41,449 nucleotides of DNA from an uncultured Lachnospiraceae bacterium (GTDB lineage Bacteria > Bacillota > Clostridia > Lachnospirales > Lachnospiraceae): NCBI GenBank assembly GCA_949915905.1, contig CATLEQ010000004.1:1-41449 (forward strand), given 5' to 3'. The notes beneath the pieces are model-generated. The model ran no database searches, was not told the DNA's origin, and was given only the letters and a program-made list of their open reading frames with translations. Positions 1 through 8,311 of the stretch are shown in pieces. Both the position numbers and the translations under genes were made by a program. How positions within the stretch are numbered: the stretch's first letter is position 1; every line of letters begins with the position of its first letter.

Positions 1-583
1 AGGTTCTAAGAGCAGAATGTCCCAAGGAGGTGAAAATGACATTGGCAGTAGGAAGAATAAACAGAAAGGTAAAAGTTATAATTCCAGGAAATAGTAATAT
101 GTGCAGTTTTATTTTCTGTAAAACAAGGGCAATAAAGGGCAAAAAGAGATAAACTCCCAAAATCATGGGCATATACCACATGTGTGAGTAGCTACAAGAT
201 TCGAGGAAAAATAGTTGCTTTACTAATGTGAAAAAATGGAATAGTTGTTTACCACTTAAGCAAGCTACTATGTAAAGGAGGACAATCCACAATTCGGTAG
301 TTAAAAACAGATGCAGCCAGTTGGTTTTCCAGAAAAGTAGAGTGCCTTCTGTTTCGTAATTACGACCCAGCAGTAAATATCCTGAGATGAAAAGAAAGAG
401 AGGAACACCAAGCCGTCCCAGGGTAAATGTAGCAAAGATGGTAAACTCTGAGATTATGTTCATGGGTGGAAGGTTGTATTCGAATAGGACATATGCGAGT
501 TCTACCACATGACATAAAATTACACATAAAATAGCGCAGCTTCTTGCAAAATCTATGAAAATGAGGCGTTCAGTCGATTTCAT
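1..583 (-). CDS. Acyltransferase family 3 membrane protein (C-terminus cut by window)
   Basis: The minus strand is open from an ATG at 583-581 to the window edge (194 codons). The ATG is preceded by AAGGAG about 8 bases upstream. The N-terminus, with an I-D-x-A-R motif followed by a hydrophobic helix ending in CHVVE, is the start pattern of Acyltransferase_3 integral membrane proteins, which transfer acyl groups to cell-surface polysaccharides or lipids. Several further hydrophobic segments follow, including one with a G-R-L-G-V-P-L-F-L-F-I-S-G-Y pattern typical of the family. It is divergent from another member of the same family at 814. The substrate cannot be told. The missing C-terminal half lies left of the window. 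Confidence 0.8.
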   Translation of the reverse strand, partial: MKSTERLIFIDFARSCAILCVILCHVVELAYVLFEYNLPPMNIISEFTIFATFTLGRLGVPLFLFISGYLLLGRNYETEGTLLFWKTNWLHLFLTTELWIVLLYIVACLSGKQLFHFFTLVKQLFFLESCSYSHMWYMPMILGVYLFLPFIALVLQKIKLHILLFPGIITFTFLFILPTANVIFTSLGHSALRT

Positions 584-813
584 ATAATTTCTCCTTTGGA
601 TAATTGTCTTATTGGGAAGTAAAAATACTTTCAATTTACCGACAAGTTGTTTTCAAAGAGTATCATAGCATATTTTTTGGGATTTTTCCAGAAGGACATA
701 TGATATGGTTTTGACATGTTGATATAAAAATACTTGTGGTTTTGAGAAATATGAGATATGATTTTAAAGTGGATGAGTGTCTGATGTAGAAAAAGAAGCG
801 GGAGAAAATCAAT
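584..813. other. Divergent intergenic region between two acyltransferases
   Basis: This AT-rich gap of 230 bases must hold the promoters of both divergent acyltransferase genes. A TTGACA hexamer is present at 711-716 on the plus strand, but no good -10 follows at 16-18 bases, so I do not call a promoter. No ORF with a convincing ribosome site or homology is seen. Confidence 0.5.
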
Positions 814-1968
814 ATGCATAATTTATTACAAGAATGGTTTGTGGAAGAGGGATTTGAGCAAGAAGAAAAACGGATAGGTATGCGGAAGCGGGTTGAGTGG
901 ATTGATGCACTAAAAGGAGTGGCTATTTTACTTGTCGTGTTCTGTCATCATGTTGTTTTATCTGAGGATACAATCGTTGGAAATGTTATTATGACATTGG
1001 CCTGGACGGCCGTTCCTTGCTTTATGATGGCTTCGGGAGCAGTAATGCATCAATCAGCGACATTTGATTGGAGAAAGCATTTTTTTAAGCTGGGAAAGAT
1101 GTATATTATATTATGTGCATGGCGGTTAATCTATTTATTAATTTACACTAAAATACAGAATATACATTTTGGAAAGGCTCAGTTACTGCAGTATTTGTTT
1201 TTCCTGACAGATTTAGATGGCGTAGATACGGGTGTTATGTGGTATATGAATGCATACTTGGTTATGATGTTTCTTTTCCCAATCACACAGTTTTTGTTTT
1301 GGGGAAAAGTTCAGGGAAAGTATAAAGGAAGGTGTATTTTACTATATATGGCGGGTATTTCTGCAATGGGAGGAATTGTCATACCGTCAGTGGATTGGGG
1401 AATAAGGGGAATATGCGATTTTCTGCAGGTGGAGAGGATTGACGTAAATGGACTTTCTGCCTTGATGCCTTTTGTAAATCACGGAAATCTTTTGTTTTAT
1501 TTTTTGGCAGGAGCGTTTATATTTGAATATCAAGATTGGATTAGTAGAAAATTGAAGGGATATAGAGCAGGATTGTATCTATTAATATACATTAGTACAT
1601 TGGGGCTTGTGTTTGTAAAATATGTTGATTCTGGATTATTTATCTGGGGTGGGGTGTACTTGTCTGAAGGATATAGCCATATTTTGACGGCGGTGAATTC
1701 AGTTGCCATATTTTTGTCGTTTATGGAATATGAGGAGAAATGGCACTATGTAAACAGTTTTTTGGCAAAATATATAGGGCGGTATACAATGGGGATTTAC
1801 TATTTGCATTATGCTTTGTTGGCAATATGTAGCGCGGTTATCTATCCGTTGATACAAAAATATTATTCTTTTATGGCTAATGTTGCTAAGACAATTATAG
1901 TGACAATGATTTGTGCGGTGATAGTATCGTTGTTAAAAAAGATTCCGTGGGTTAGGAACTTTGTTTGA
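814..1968 (+). CDS. Acyltransferase family 3 membrane protein
   Basis: 384 residues, polytopic. The motif R-V-E-W-I-D-A-L-K-G followed by a hydrophobic helix and FCHH (about residues 28-46) is the signature N-terminus of Acyltransferase_3 enzymes, which O-acylate surface glycans using an essential His in the first loop. About ten hydrophobic segments follow, the expected topology. A GGGAGA ribosome site precedes the ATG at 814. The family normally starts just before the ID-A-x-K-G motif, so the in-frame ATG at 880 is an alternative start; the first 22 residues are charged and not typical of the family. It lies divergent from a related gene at the left edge, so the pair may modify the same polymer. 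The substrate is unknown. Confidence 0.85.
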   Translation: MHNLLQEWFVEEGFEQEEKRIGMRKRVEWIDALKGVAILLVVFCHHVVLSEDTIVGNVIMTLAWTAVPCFMMASGAVMHQSATFDWRKHFFKLGKMYIILCAWRLIYLLIYTKIQNIHFGKAQLLQYLFFLTDLDGVDTGVMWYMNAYLVMMFLFPITQFLFWGKVQGKYKGRCILLYMAGISAMGGIVIPSVDWGIRGICDFLQVERIDVNGLSALMPFVNHGNLLFYFLAGAFIFEYQDWISRKLKGYRAGLYLLIYISTLGLVFVKYVDSGLFIWGGVYLSEGYSHILTAVNSVAIFLSFMEYEEKWHYVNSFLAKYIGRYTMGIYYLHYALLAICSAVIYPLIQKYYSFMANVAKTIIVTMICAVIVSLLKKIPWVRNFV

Positions 1969-2039
1969 TTCACATGTAGAAATTGTGAAATTCTCATTTT
2001 TATAGAAAAGGGAAAAGCGTTTATTTCACGAAAAGCGTG

Positions 2040-2068
2040 TAGATAATTTGCTAAAATTATGGTATGAT
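2040..2068 (+). promoter_or_regulatory. Sigma-A type promoter upstream of the HAD phosphatase
   Basis: TAGATA at 2040-2045, a 17-base spacer, then TATGAT at 2063-2068, 67 bases before the HAD gene. The -10 is one base from consensus; the -35 matches 4 of 6. Assigned from sequence pattern only. Confidence 0.5.
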
Positions 2069-2135
2069 AAAAAAGAAATCAGTATAAAAAGTAGATGGAA
2101 AAGAAAACAAGACAGAGAAAGAATAGAAAGAGAAG

Positions 2136-2729
2136 ATGGAGACGGGAAACATGAACGTGTATGATTTTGACGGAACGATTTATGATGGGGATGCGACGGT
2201 CGGTTTTATTTTTTATACGGTACGCCATCATCCATTGGTTATGATAAAATCCCTGCCGAAACAAATTTCGGCTGTGGTTGCATACTTGGTGGGGAAGAGT
2301 GACAAGACGCGAATGAAGTCCCAATTTTTCTCATTTCTTCAATATTTAAATGATGTAGAAGGCGACGTAAGGGATTATTGGGATAAAAATCAGCACAGAA
2401 TTAAGGCGTGGTATCTTGCACAGCAGAGAGCAGATGATGTTATTATTTCAGCGTCAGCAGAATTTTTACTGGAAGATATTTGTGGGAGACTAGGTATCCA
2501 ACATTTGATTGCCACTCGGATGAATCGGCATACAGGAGAAATTTCTGGAAAAAACTGTAAGGGAAAGGAAAAGCCAGGGAGATTTTATGAAGTATTTCCA
2601 GAGGGGAAAATTGAAGGTTTTTATTCTGACCATGATTCGGATCGATATATGGCGGCGTTGGCAAAGAAAAGTTATCTGGTAAAGAAAAATGAATTGTCGG
2701 ATTGGCCTTTTTCAGGTAAGGATGCATAA
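2136..2729 (+). CDS. HAD-superfamily phosphatase (subfamily IB-like)
   Basis: 197 residues with all four HAD motifs: DFDGT near residue 10 (nucleophile Asp and general acid Asp), SAS in the middle (motif II), a Lys-rich stretch C-K-G-K-E-K (motif III) and S-D-H-D-S-D near residue 165 (motif IV, Mg2+ binding). The helical cap between motifs I and II and the overall order fit subfamily IB enzymes such as phosphoserine phosphatase-like and phosphatidylglycerophosphatase-like proteins. The substrate is not determined by these motifs. The in-frame ATG at 2151, which starts M-N-V-Y-D-F-D-G-T, is an equally plausible start. It stands alone, with a promoter upstream at 2040-2068. Confidence 0.8.
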   Translation: METGNMNVYDFDGTIYDGDATVGFIFYTVRHHPLVMIKSLPKQISAVVAYLVGKSDKTRMKSQFFSFLQYLNDVEGDVRDYWDKNQHRIKAWYLAQQRADDVIISASAEFLLEDICGRLGIQHLIATRMNRHTGEISGKNCKGKEKPGRFYEVFPEGKIEGFYSDHDSDRYMAALAKKSYLVKKNELSDWPFSGKDA

Positions 2730-2874
2730 GGATTCTATTATAATTATGTATGAATGAAAAAGATACCAGATTCCCCGGGGTATAGAAAATGAACGGAAAT
2801 GAAATGATGATTAAAGAAATGCCCGTCGTTTACATCACATCGGTACGGGGATGAAATGGTGATAAGGAAACCCA

Positions 2875-2903
2875 TTGTTTAATGGAACAAGTTGTGGTAT
2901 GAT
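2875..2903 (+). promoter_or_regulatory. Promoter of the nrdG-csoR pair
   Basis: TTGTTT at 2875-2880, exactly 17 bases, then TATGAT at 2898-2903, 54 bases before the chosen nrdG start. Good match to a vegetative Firmicutes promoter. Inferred from pattern. Confidence 0.55.
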
Positions 2904-2957
2904 ACTAATGGAAAAAGGTTACGCACATGAGGAATGAGAAGGTGGAGGAATCGTGGC

Positions 2958-3464
2958 ATGAACTATGCGAATATTAAGTATTGCGACATTGCCGACGGCC
3001 CGGGCGTGCGCGTGAGTCTCTTTGTATCCGGTTGCCGCCATCATTGCAAGGGTTGTTTTAACGCGGAAACGTGGGACTTTCACTTTGGACAACCTTATAC
3101 GGAGGAGACGGAGGCCGAGATTTTAAAGTGTTTGGAGCCGGATTATATTCAAGGGTTCACCCTGCTTGGCGGGGAACCGTTCGAACCGGAAAACCAGGTG
3201 GAGCTTGTAGGGCTTTTGCGCCGTATTCGGCAGGCGTATCCAAAGAAGGACGTCTGGTGCTACACGGGGTATCTTTACGACGTGGACTTGGCAGAGGGCG
3301 GCAGGGTGTTTACGGACGTGACAAAGGAGATGCTATCCCTTATCGACGTGTTGGTGGACGGTGAGTTTATCGAGGCGGAGAGGGATTTGACCCTTCGGTT
3401 TCGGGGAAGCAGAAACCAGAGGATTATCGAGTTGGCGCATGGGGAGAGCAAGGGACGAGGATGA
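2958..3464 (+). CDS. nrdG: Anaerobic ribonucleotide reductase activating protein
   Basis: 168 residues, a radical SAM enzyme. The cluster-binding Cx3Cx2C motif is C26-R-H-H-C30-K-G-C33, followed by W-D-F, and L-L-G-G-E-P lies near residue 73, both diagnostic of NrdG. The protein uses a 4Fe-4S cluster and S-adenosylmethionine to put the glycyl radical on the class III reductase NrdD, allowing dNTP synthesis without oxygen. I chose the ATG at 2958 because GGAGGA at 2944-2949 is spaced 8 bases from it and the family begins at this point; an upstream ATG at 2934 would add eight unsupported residues. nrdD usually sits just upstream but is not in this window. The stop overlaps the next gene by four bases (ATGA). 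Confidence 0.9.
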   Translation: MNYANIKYCDIADGPGVRVSLFVSGCRHHCKGCFNAETWDFHFGQPYTEETEAEILKCLEPDYIQGFTLLGGEPFEPENQVELVGLLRRIRQAYPKKDVWCYTGYLYDVDLAEGGRVFTDVTKEMLSLIDVLVDGEFIEAERDLTLRFRGSRNQRIIELAHGESKGRG

Positions 3465-3982
3465 ATACGGAGAAAGGGCAGAATCAAAAGAAGGAAACGG
3501 CACATGTGCATGTACATACGCATGTGGACGAGGCCGGACATATATATATGCACGAGCATGAGTGTGAAGAGGGAGAGTGTGAAAAGGGCTACGAGCATGA
3601 ACATGTGGGAGGAAACGCGCAGGAAAAATGCGACGGGGAGCGGCGGGTGACAGAGAAGAGCGGCCGCATGCCTGCGGGAGAGCATATAAACGGCGAATCG
3701 GGAGGCAGGCATCGGCACGTGCACAGCCAGACGGAGAAAAAAGCGGTTTTGAATCGCTTGTCGAAGGCCATCGGGCACATGGAGGCGGTCAAGCGCATGG
3801 TGGAGCGGGACGAGGACTGCGGGGCGGTGCTAATCCAGTTGGCGGCGGTGCGCTCGGCGATTAATAATACGGGGAAGGTGGTTTTGAAAAATCATATCAA
3901 CCATTGCATTATGGAAGCAGTGGAAGAAAATGACCAGGAAGCAATCGCCTTGTTAGACCAGGCAATTGACAAATTCATGTAA
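3461..3982 (+). CDS. CsoR/FrmR-family metal-sensing repressor with His-rich N-terminal extension
   Basis: The last ~83 residues form a DUF156 (CsoR/RcnR/FrmR) domain. C120, H145 and C149 have the C-x24-H-x3-C spacing of the Cu(I) site of CsoR, so a copper- or thiol-responsive repressor is most likely. CsoR proteins are usually 85-110 residues; here about 90 extra residues precede the domain and contain 13 His (H-x-H-x-H runs around 15-21, 27-33, 46-48 and 84-88) and three Cys, resembling a metal-chelating tail. The start ATG overlaps the nrdG stop (ATGA), so translation is probably coupled to nrdG. No copper ATPase or chaperone gene is adjacent. Alternative roles: formaldehyde- or persulfide-sensing members share the Cys. 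Confidence 0.85.
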   Translation: MNTEKGQNQKKETAHVHVHTHVDEAGHIYMHEHECEEGECEKGYEHEHVGGNAQEKCDGERRVTEKSGRMPAGEHINGESGGRHRHVHSQTEKKAVLNRLSKAIGHMEAVKRMVERDEDCGAVLIQLAAVRSAINNTGKVVLKNHINHCIMEAVEENDQEAIALLDQAIDKFM

Positions 3983-4088
3983 AAAGACAGAGACAGTGTA
4001 CCGGTATGTTACAATTCACGTCCGTGTCAGCATGGGGTGAAGTAGGATAAAGGGGTAGCAAAAGAATTACCAAGGGGAGTGGTTACAG

Positions 4089-5123
4089 ATGAAGAAATCC
4101 AGATGGGAAGATGTACGGGAATGGTTTCGCGTGGTGGTGTGGAAACCTTTGAGGGAAAAAGACTGGAGACAAGCGGGGAGACAGAGCAGGAAAAAAGTAG
4201 AGAAATTGACCTCGCGTGGATGGCGGAGAGATAAATGGATGTTGGTCATGGGCAGCGTGATCTGTGTCGTACTTGTTTTGTTTGGCGTCGTCCTGCTTTT
4301 GCAGGACGGGGAAGATAAAAAGGCGGTCAAGGCGGCGGAGGAAGAACGGCAGAGGCAAAGCCAGGAAGAGGCTTTAAAGCCAGAGGAGCCCGAAGAACCT
4401 GTAGACGAGGAGGCGAATGCGGTTCCTGAGGCGGTGGATCCGCGGGCGGAAGCATTTTCCGTACAGCCGGGAAATGTGCCCGGTACGTTCGAAGCAGGAG
4501 AAGAAAAGGTCGTATACCTGACGTTTGACGACGGACCGTCGCGTAACACGGAGCGCGTGTTGGAAATCCTTGACCGTTATCAGGTGAAGGCGACGTTTTT
4601 TATTACCGCGCAGTGGCCGGAGTATAAGTCGATGATCAAGGAGGCCTATGATCGCGGGCATACGATAGGATTGCACACGTATTCCCATGATTATTCGGTG
4701 TTGTATTCGTCGGTAGACGCATATTTTCAGGATTTGTGGGCGGTCGGCGAGCTGGTGAAGGAGCAGATTGGGTACGTGCCGTGCTTTATCCGTTTTCCGG
4801 GCGGCGCGTCAAATACGATTTCCGCGAATTATTCGCAAGGTATTATGACGCAGCTTGTCTCGTTGGTGCAGGAGCAGGGATTCCAATATTATGATTGGAA
4901 CGCGTCCAGCGGGGACGGCGGCGTGTGTACGACGGAGGAGCTGATTCAGAATTCGACGTCCTATACCCAGAATAAAATCATGTTGCTGTGTCACGACAGC
5001 GGGGCGAAGGACAACACGGTGGAGGCCTTGCCGGCCATCATCGAGCATTTTCAAAGCTTGGGATACACGTTCAAGGCGATTGACCGTGAAAGCTATGTCG
5101 TACATCATGGTGTAAATAATTAA
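4089..5123 (+). CDS. Membrane-anchored polysaccharide deacetylase (NodB domain)
   Basis: 344 residues. A basic cytoplasmic N-terminus (1-50) is followed by one hydrophobic anchor (about 51-72) and an acidic/Glu-rich linker, placing the catalytic domain outside the cell. The NodB domain starts at T-F-D-D-G-P-S (145-151; Asp-Asp metal and base residues), continues with H-T-Y-S-H (metal His 196 and 200), R-F-P-G-G, and ends with L-L-C-H-D (catalytic His). These are the five motifs of carbohydrate esterase family 4, which removes acetyl groups from peptidoglycan GlcNAc/MurNAc or from chitin-like polymers. A peptidoglycan role is most likely for a single-pass Firmicutes member. It is followed after 15 bases by maf. 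Confidence 0.88.
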   Translation: MKKSRWEDVREWFRVVVWKPLREKDWRQAGRQSRKKVEKLTSRGWRRDKWMLVMGSVICVVLVLFGVVLLLQDGEDKKAVKAAEEERQRQSQEEALKPEEPEEPVDEEANAVPEAVDPRAEAFSVQPGNVPGTFEAGEEKVVYLTFDDGPSRNTERVLEILDRYQVKATFFITAQWPEYKSMIKEAYDRGHTIGLHTYSHDYSVLYSSVDAYFQDLWAVGELVKEQIGYVPCFIRFPGGASNTISANYSQGIMTQLVSLVQEQGFQYYDWNASSGDGGVCTTEELIQNSTSYTQNKIMLLCHDSGAKDNTVEALPAIIEHFQSLGYTFKAIDRESYVVHHGVNN

Positions 5124-5138
5124 AGGACGGTGCCGGAA

Positions 5139-5777
5139 ATGATGAAGCAGATTATATTGGGGTCGGCATCGCCCAGAAGACGGGAACTGCTGCAGCTGAT
5201 GGGGATGGAATTCGAAGTGCTGGTAAGTGATGCAGAAGAACGTTATCAGAGCATCGTGCCGCAAGATATTGTAAAGGAATTGGCACTGTCCAAGGCGGAA
5301 AACGTGGTTGCTCTTTTGGCAAGACAAAGGCAGGGAGCAGAGACGGGGACGAATCGGGCAGCGGAGCCTGCAGGCGTGATGTCAAGGCCGTGCCTTGTGA
5401 TTGGGGCGGATACCATCGTCGTGAAGGACGGTCGGATTCTGGGGAAGCCTAAGAACGAGGATGATGCGTTTTCCATGCTGGAAAGCCTGCAGGGAAGGGT
5501 GCACGAAGTGTACACGGGCGTGGCGTTGTTGGAATGTGACGGGGAGGCCGTGCATGTGCGGGCAAACCACGCGGAGGTGACCAAGGTTTTCGTGCATGAG
5601 ATGGACGAGGCGGAAATTCGTGCCTACATTGCCACGAAGGAGCCGATGGACAAGGCCGGGGCATATGGGATACAAGGACGGTTTGCCGTATACATTGACC
5701 GTATTGAAGGGGATTATTATAACGTGGTCGGTCTGCCGGTGGCATATTTGTATCAGCAATTAAAACGCTGGGCGTAG
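5139..5777 (+). CDS. maf: Maf-family nucleoside triphosphate pyrophosphatase
   Basis: 212 residues. The opening I-I-L-G-S-A-S-P-R-R-R-E-L-L is the Maf signature (S-x-S-P-R-R), G-A-D-T-I-V lies mid-protein and K-E-P-M-D-K-A-G-A-Y-G-I-Q-G near the end; together they define Maf/YhdE enzymes that hydrolyse dTTP, UTP or modified NTPs to monophosphates and influence septum formation. I chose ATG 5139 because AAGGA at 5123-5127 is 11 bases upstream; a GTG at 5130 would leave only two bases. A Gly/Ala-rich insertion near residue 70 is longer than in most relatives. It sits close behind the deacetylase and probably shares its transcript. Confidence 0.9.
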   Translation: MMKQIILGSASPRRRELLQLMGMEFEVLVSDAEERYQSIVPQDIVKELALSKAENVVALLARQRQGAETGTNRAAEPAGVMSRPCLVIGADTIVVKDGRILGKPKNEDDAFSMLESLQGRVHEVYTGVALLECDGEAVHVRANHAEVTKVFVHEMDEAEIRAYIATKEPMDKAGAYGIQGRFAVYIDRIEGDYYNVVGLPVAYLYQQLKRWA

Positions 5778-5852
5778 TGGTTTGTTGTTACTATTCACGG
5801 CCACTTCACTACACATGCCGCAAATGGATTACATCGAAGGGAAGAAATATTT

Positions 5853-7466
5853 ATGGACAAGGTACAGGGAGTACGCTCAATTATCGAGATGATGAATGAC
5901 GTATTGAGCACGGTAAGGGACTACTATGATTCAGAGTATGCATACTATATAGAGAAAAATGACGAGGAAATCCTCAATGTCTATGAATGGTGCGCCTAGG
6001 GAATTCCATGGCAGCGCGACAGTCTGATGATGTTGTCGCCGGAAAAGCTTCCCAAATGGGCAAAGCAGGAAAATACGGATACTACGGCGGAAAGCTACAG
6101 TGTCATCCTGCCGCTCGAGGAGGAGCGGGTGGCGGTTCTGGCGGCCGTGGGCGTACATCGCGGCGGCTGCGATTTGACCTTGCTGCGCACGCTGCTCCCC
6201 TATATAACGGAGATGCTCGCATTCCAGAAAATGCAGAAGCAGCAAGAGTATTTAAGCTATCATGATACGTTGACGGGGTTGTTAAACCGTAACAGCTTCG
6301 TGAATTATTTGGAAGAAACAAAGCAGAAAAAATTAAAGTCCCTGGGGGCACTCTCGGCGGACATCAACGGCTTGAAGCTTTTTAACAAGGAGTTCGGCAG
6401 GGAATACGGAGACGAGGTGGTCATCCGCGTCGGCGAGGTGTTGGAAGAGTATTTTCACGGGGCATTCGTATACCGTCTGTCGGGCGACGAGTACCTTGTT
6501 CTGGCGGAAAATGTGTCCTATGAGGAGTTTATGACGAATGTCCGCGGCGCGCATGAAAAGTTGGATAATATCAGTCTCGGGCTGGTGACGTTCGGCTATG
6601 CGTGGGAGAAGATTGACATTGACGTCGCAAGCCTGGTCAGCAGCGCGGAAAACATGATGCACGACGAGAAGGAGAAGTATTACAAGCATCTGAAAAAGGG
6701 GCATCATGAGCCGATTATTAAGGAAGACTTGCTGGCGGATATTGAAAACGGACGGTTCATCGTCTGTCTGGTGCCGGTCATGGACGCGGTAACGGAGGAC
6801 GTGATTGGGGCGGAGGCCGTGGTACGTTATCATCATCAGGACATCGGCATCATGAATCCGGAACGTTATATTACGATGCTTGAGGAGACCAGGCTGTCAC
6901 ATTATTTGGATCTGTACGTGTTTGAGGAGGTATGTAAGACGATAAGGCGGTGGGAGGTTCAGGATCTTCCGATCATTCCCGTTTCCATGAACTTTTCCGG
7001 AGCCACTTTACGTCAGGCGAATGTCGGCGATAAAATCGTGGGATTGATAGAAAAGCACCATGTGTCTTGTGAATATTTGCAGATTGAGGTTTCGGAAGGC
7101 CGCGAGATGAATCCGGAGATGCTGGCGGAAACAAGTAATAAAATCCGCAAGGCCAATGTACGTGTCTTGTTGGATCATTTTGGGGCGAAGGATTCCAGTT
7201 TTTCGATTTTGTCGGTCATGGAGTTTGACGCGCTGAAACTGGATACAAGCATTGTCAATAGCATCATCAGCAATGGGCGCAGCCAGATTGTGGCGAAAGC
7301 GGTGATTGACATTTGCCGCCGTCTGGGGGCGATGGTGTATGCGGCCGGAATCGAGACGCAGGACCAGCTCAACATGTTGAAGGAGCTTGGCTGTGACTAT
7401 GTGCAGGGGACGCTTTTTAACAAGCCGATTACGATAGAAACCTTCGAGGTTCGGTATATGCAGTAA
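5853..7466 (+). pseudogene. GGDEF-EAL signalling protein interrupted by an in-frame amber codon
   Basis: Reading from ATG 5853 (GAAGGGA ribosome site) gives 48 residues ending E-W-C-A, then TAG at 5997-5999, then the same frame continues G-I-P-W-Q-R-D-S-L through 7466. The two parts together look like a GAF-type N-terminus, a GGDEF domain (L-S-G-D-E-Y instead of GGEEF, about residues 209-214) and an EAL domain. A Glu codon (GAG) is expected at the stop, so a single G-to-T change explains it. The EAL domain keeps E-A-V-V-R but has L-D-H-F-G-A-K instead of L-D-D-F-G-x-G and A-A-G-I-E instead of A-E-G-V-E, so phosphodiesterase activity is doubtful. Internal ATGs at 6027/6030 could yield a 479-residue product lacking the N-terminus. 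The intact protein would make or sense cyclic di-GMP. Confidence 0.75.
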
Positions 7467-7512
7467 GATGGAAAAATGAAATGGCAACAGGCAACGTAAG
7501 CCGCGCGGCAGG

Positions 7513-8070
7513 TTATCCTGCCATCCAGAGTCGGTTTCCGTTGTCTTTCAGCCATTTTTTTTGTTTCTTATAATCCGGCAGGATGGATTCCACAATCGCG
7601 TAAAAGGCTTTTGAGTGGTTCATTTCGCGCCGGTGTGCCAGCTCGTGTACCACGACGTAGTCAAGTACTTCCTCCGGGGCAAAAATAAGCCGCCAGTTGA
7701 AATTGAGATTTCCTTTGCCGCTGCAGCTTCCCCAGCGGGTCTTCTGTTCGCGGATGGAGATATGCCCATAGGTGACGTTCATGATGGCGGCGTAGTAAGC
7801 GGTCTTTTGGGTGAAAATGTCCCGGGCGATGCAAATGTAATGGCGGCGGGCACCGTCATCGAGGGGCGGGGGAGTCTCGGTACGTGCGAGGCTTATTTTC
7901 TTTAAATGTTTTAAAATCCAGTCTTCCTTTTCGGTCAGGAAACGGTCGATGGTTGCCTTGGAAGTTCGCCTGGGCGCGCGTACCAGGACCTGGCCTTTGG
8001 TGTTGACCTGGATGGCCAGGGTTTTACGGTTGGAATAAATGATGTCATATAAAAAGGGATGTGAATTCAC
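7513..8070 (-). CDS. YgjP/DUF45-type zinc metalloprotein
   Basis: 185 residues on the minus strand. H-E-L-A-H-R-R-E-M-N-H-S near residue 143 is an HExxH zinc site with a third His, and R-W-G-S-C-S near residue 112 is the second hallmark of the YgjP-like (DUF45) family, sometimes annotated as SprT- or M48-like metal-dependent hydrolases. The N-terminal half has the usual R-K-T-L-A-I-x-V beta strands. The biological substrate of the family is not established. A GGAGGAAAA ribosome site lies just upstream of its ATG (8068-8070 on minus). It is convergent with the GGDEF-EAL gene and divergent from the ammonium transporter. Confidence 0.85.
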   Translation of the reverse strand: MNSHPFLYDIIYSNRKTLAIQVNTKGQVLVRAPRRTSKATIDRFLTEKEDWILKHLKKISLARTETPPPLDDGARRHYICIARDIFTQKTAYYAAIMNVTYGHISIREQKTRWGSCSGKGNLNFNWRLIFAPEEVLDYVVVHELAHRREMNHSKAFYAIVESILPDYKKQKKWLKDNGNRLWMAG

Positions 8071-8212
8071 GTTTTTCCTCCTGATGTTTTGCGAGTATTA
8101 CCATTATAGCATTTTTTATATGAAAAAAACAGAGAAAAAACCTCGAAGATTTGCGTGTCCTTTGTCGGATGTCACAAAAAACGTGAATTTCTAAAAAAAT
8201 ATAAATTACCGG

Positions 8213-8241
8213 TTGACATTTGGAAAATCAAGTGCTAAGAT
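8213..8241 (+). promoter_or_regulatory. Promoter of the ammonium transporter gene
   Basis: Consensus TTGACA at 8213-8218, 17 bases, TAAGAT at 8236-8241. Transcription should start near 8248, about 65 bases before the coding region and just upstream of a terminator-like hairpin, so the leader is a candidate for attenuation control. Confidence 0.7.
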
Positions 8242-8255
8242 ACACGGCATAAAGC

Positions 8256-8295
8256 AAGGGTGCTGCGAAGAGGATTCGCGGCACCTTTCTTTTTT
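8256..8295 (+). terminator. Leader hairpin with U-tract ahead of the Amt gene (attenuator candidate)
   Basis: GGTGCTGCGAA at 8259-8269 pairs with TTCGCGGCACC at 8275-8285 (one G-U), loop GAGGA; three more pairs (8256-8258 with 8286-8288, one a G-U) extend the stem to about 14 bp. A TTTCTTTTTT tract follows directly. It lies between promoter and start codon of the transporter. An intrinsic terminator in this position would stop most transcripts unless antiterminated. The loop does not fit the A1/G4 hexaloop of ANTAR target hairpins, so the controlling factor is unknown. Confidence 0.65.
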
Positions 8296-8311
8296 ATATG
8301 AAGGAAGGAGA

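Noticed and set aside
711..739. TTGACA at 711 as a promoter of the second acyltransferase
   Set aside because: No acceptable -10 hexamer at 16-18 bases.
3275..3778. Long open frames on the opposite strand of nrdG/csoR and of many GC-rich phage genes
   Set aside because: Antisense shadows produced by codon bias, without ribosome sites or recognisable domains.
8256..8295. Amt leader hairpin as an ANTAR or glutamine riboswitch element
   Set aside because: Only one hairpin is seen and its loop lacks the conserved ANTAR pattern; no known riboswitch core is visible, so it is called only a terminator-like attenuator.
8213..8311. Upstream extension of the Amt-PII reading frame to a TTG at 8213
   Set aside because: The stretch contains the promoter and leader hairpin; AAGGAAGGAG directly before the ATG cluster at 8312 marks the true start.
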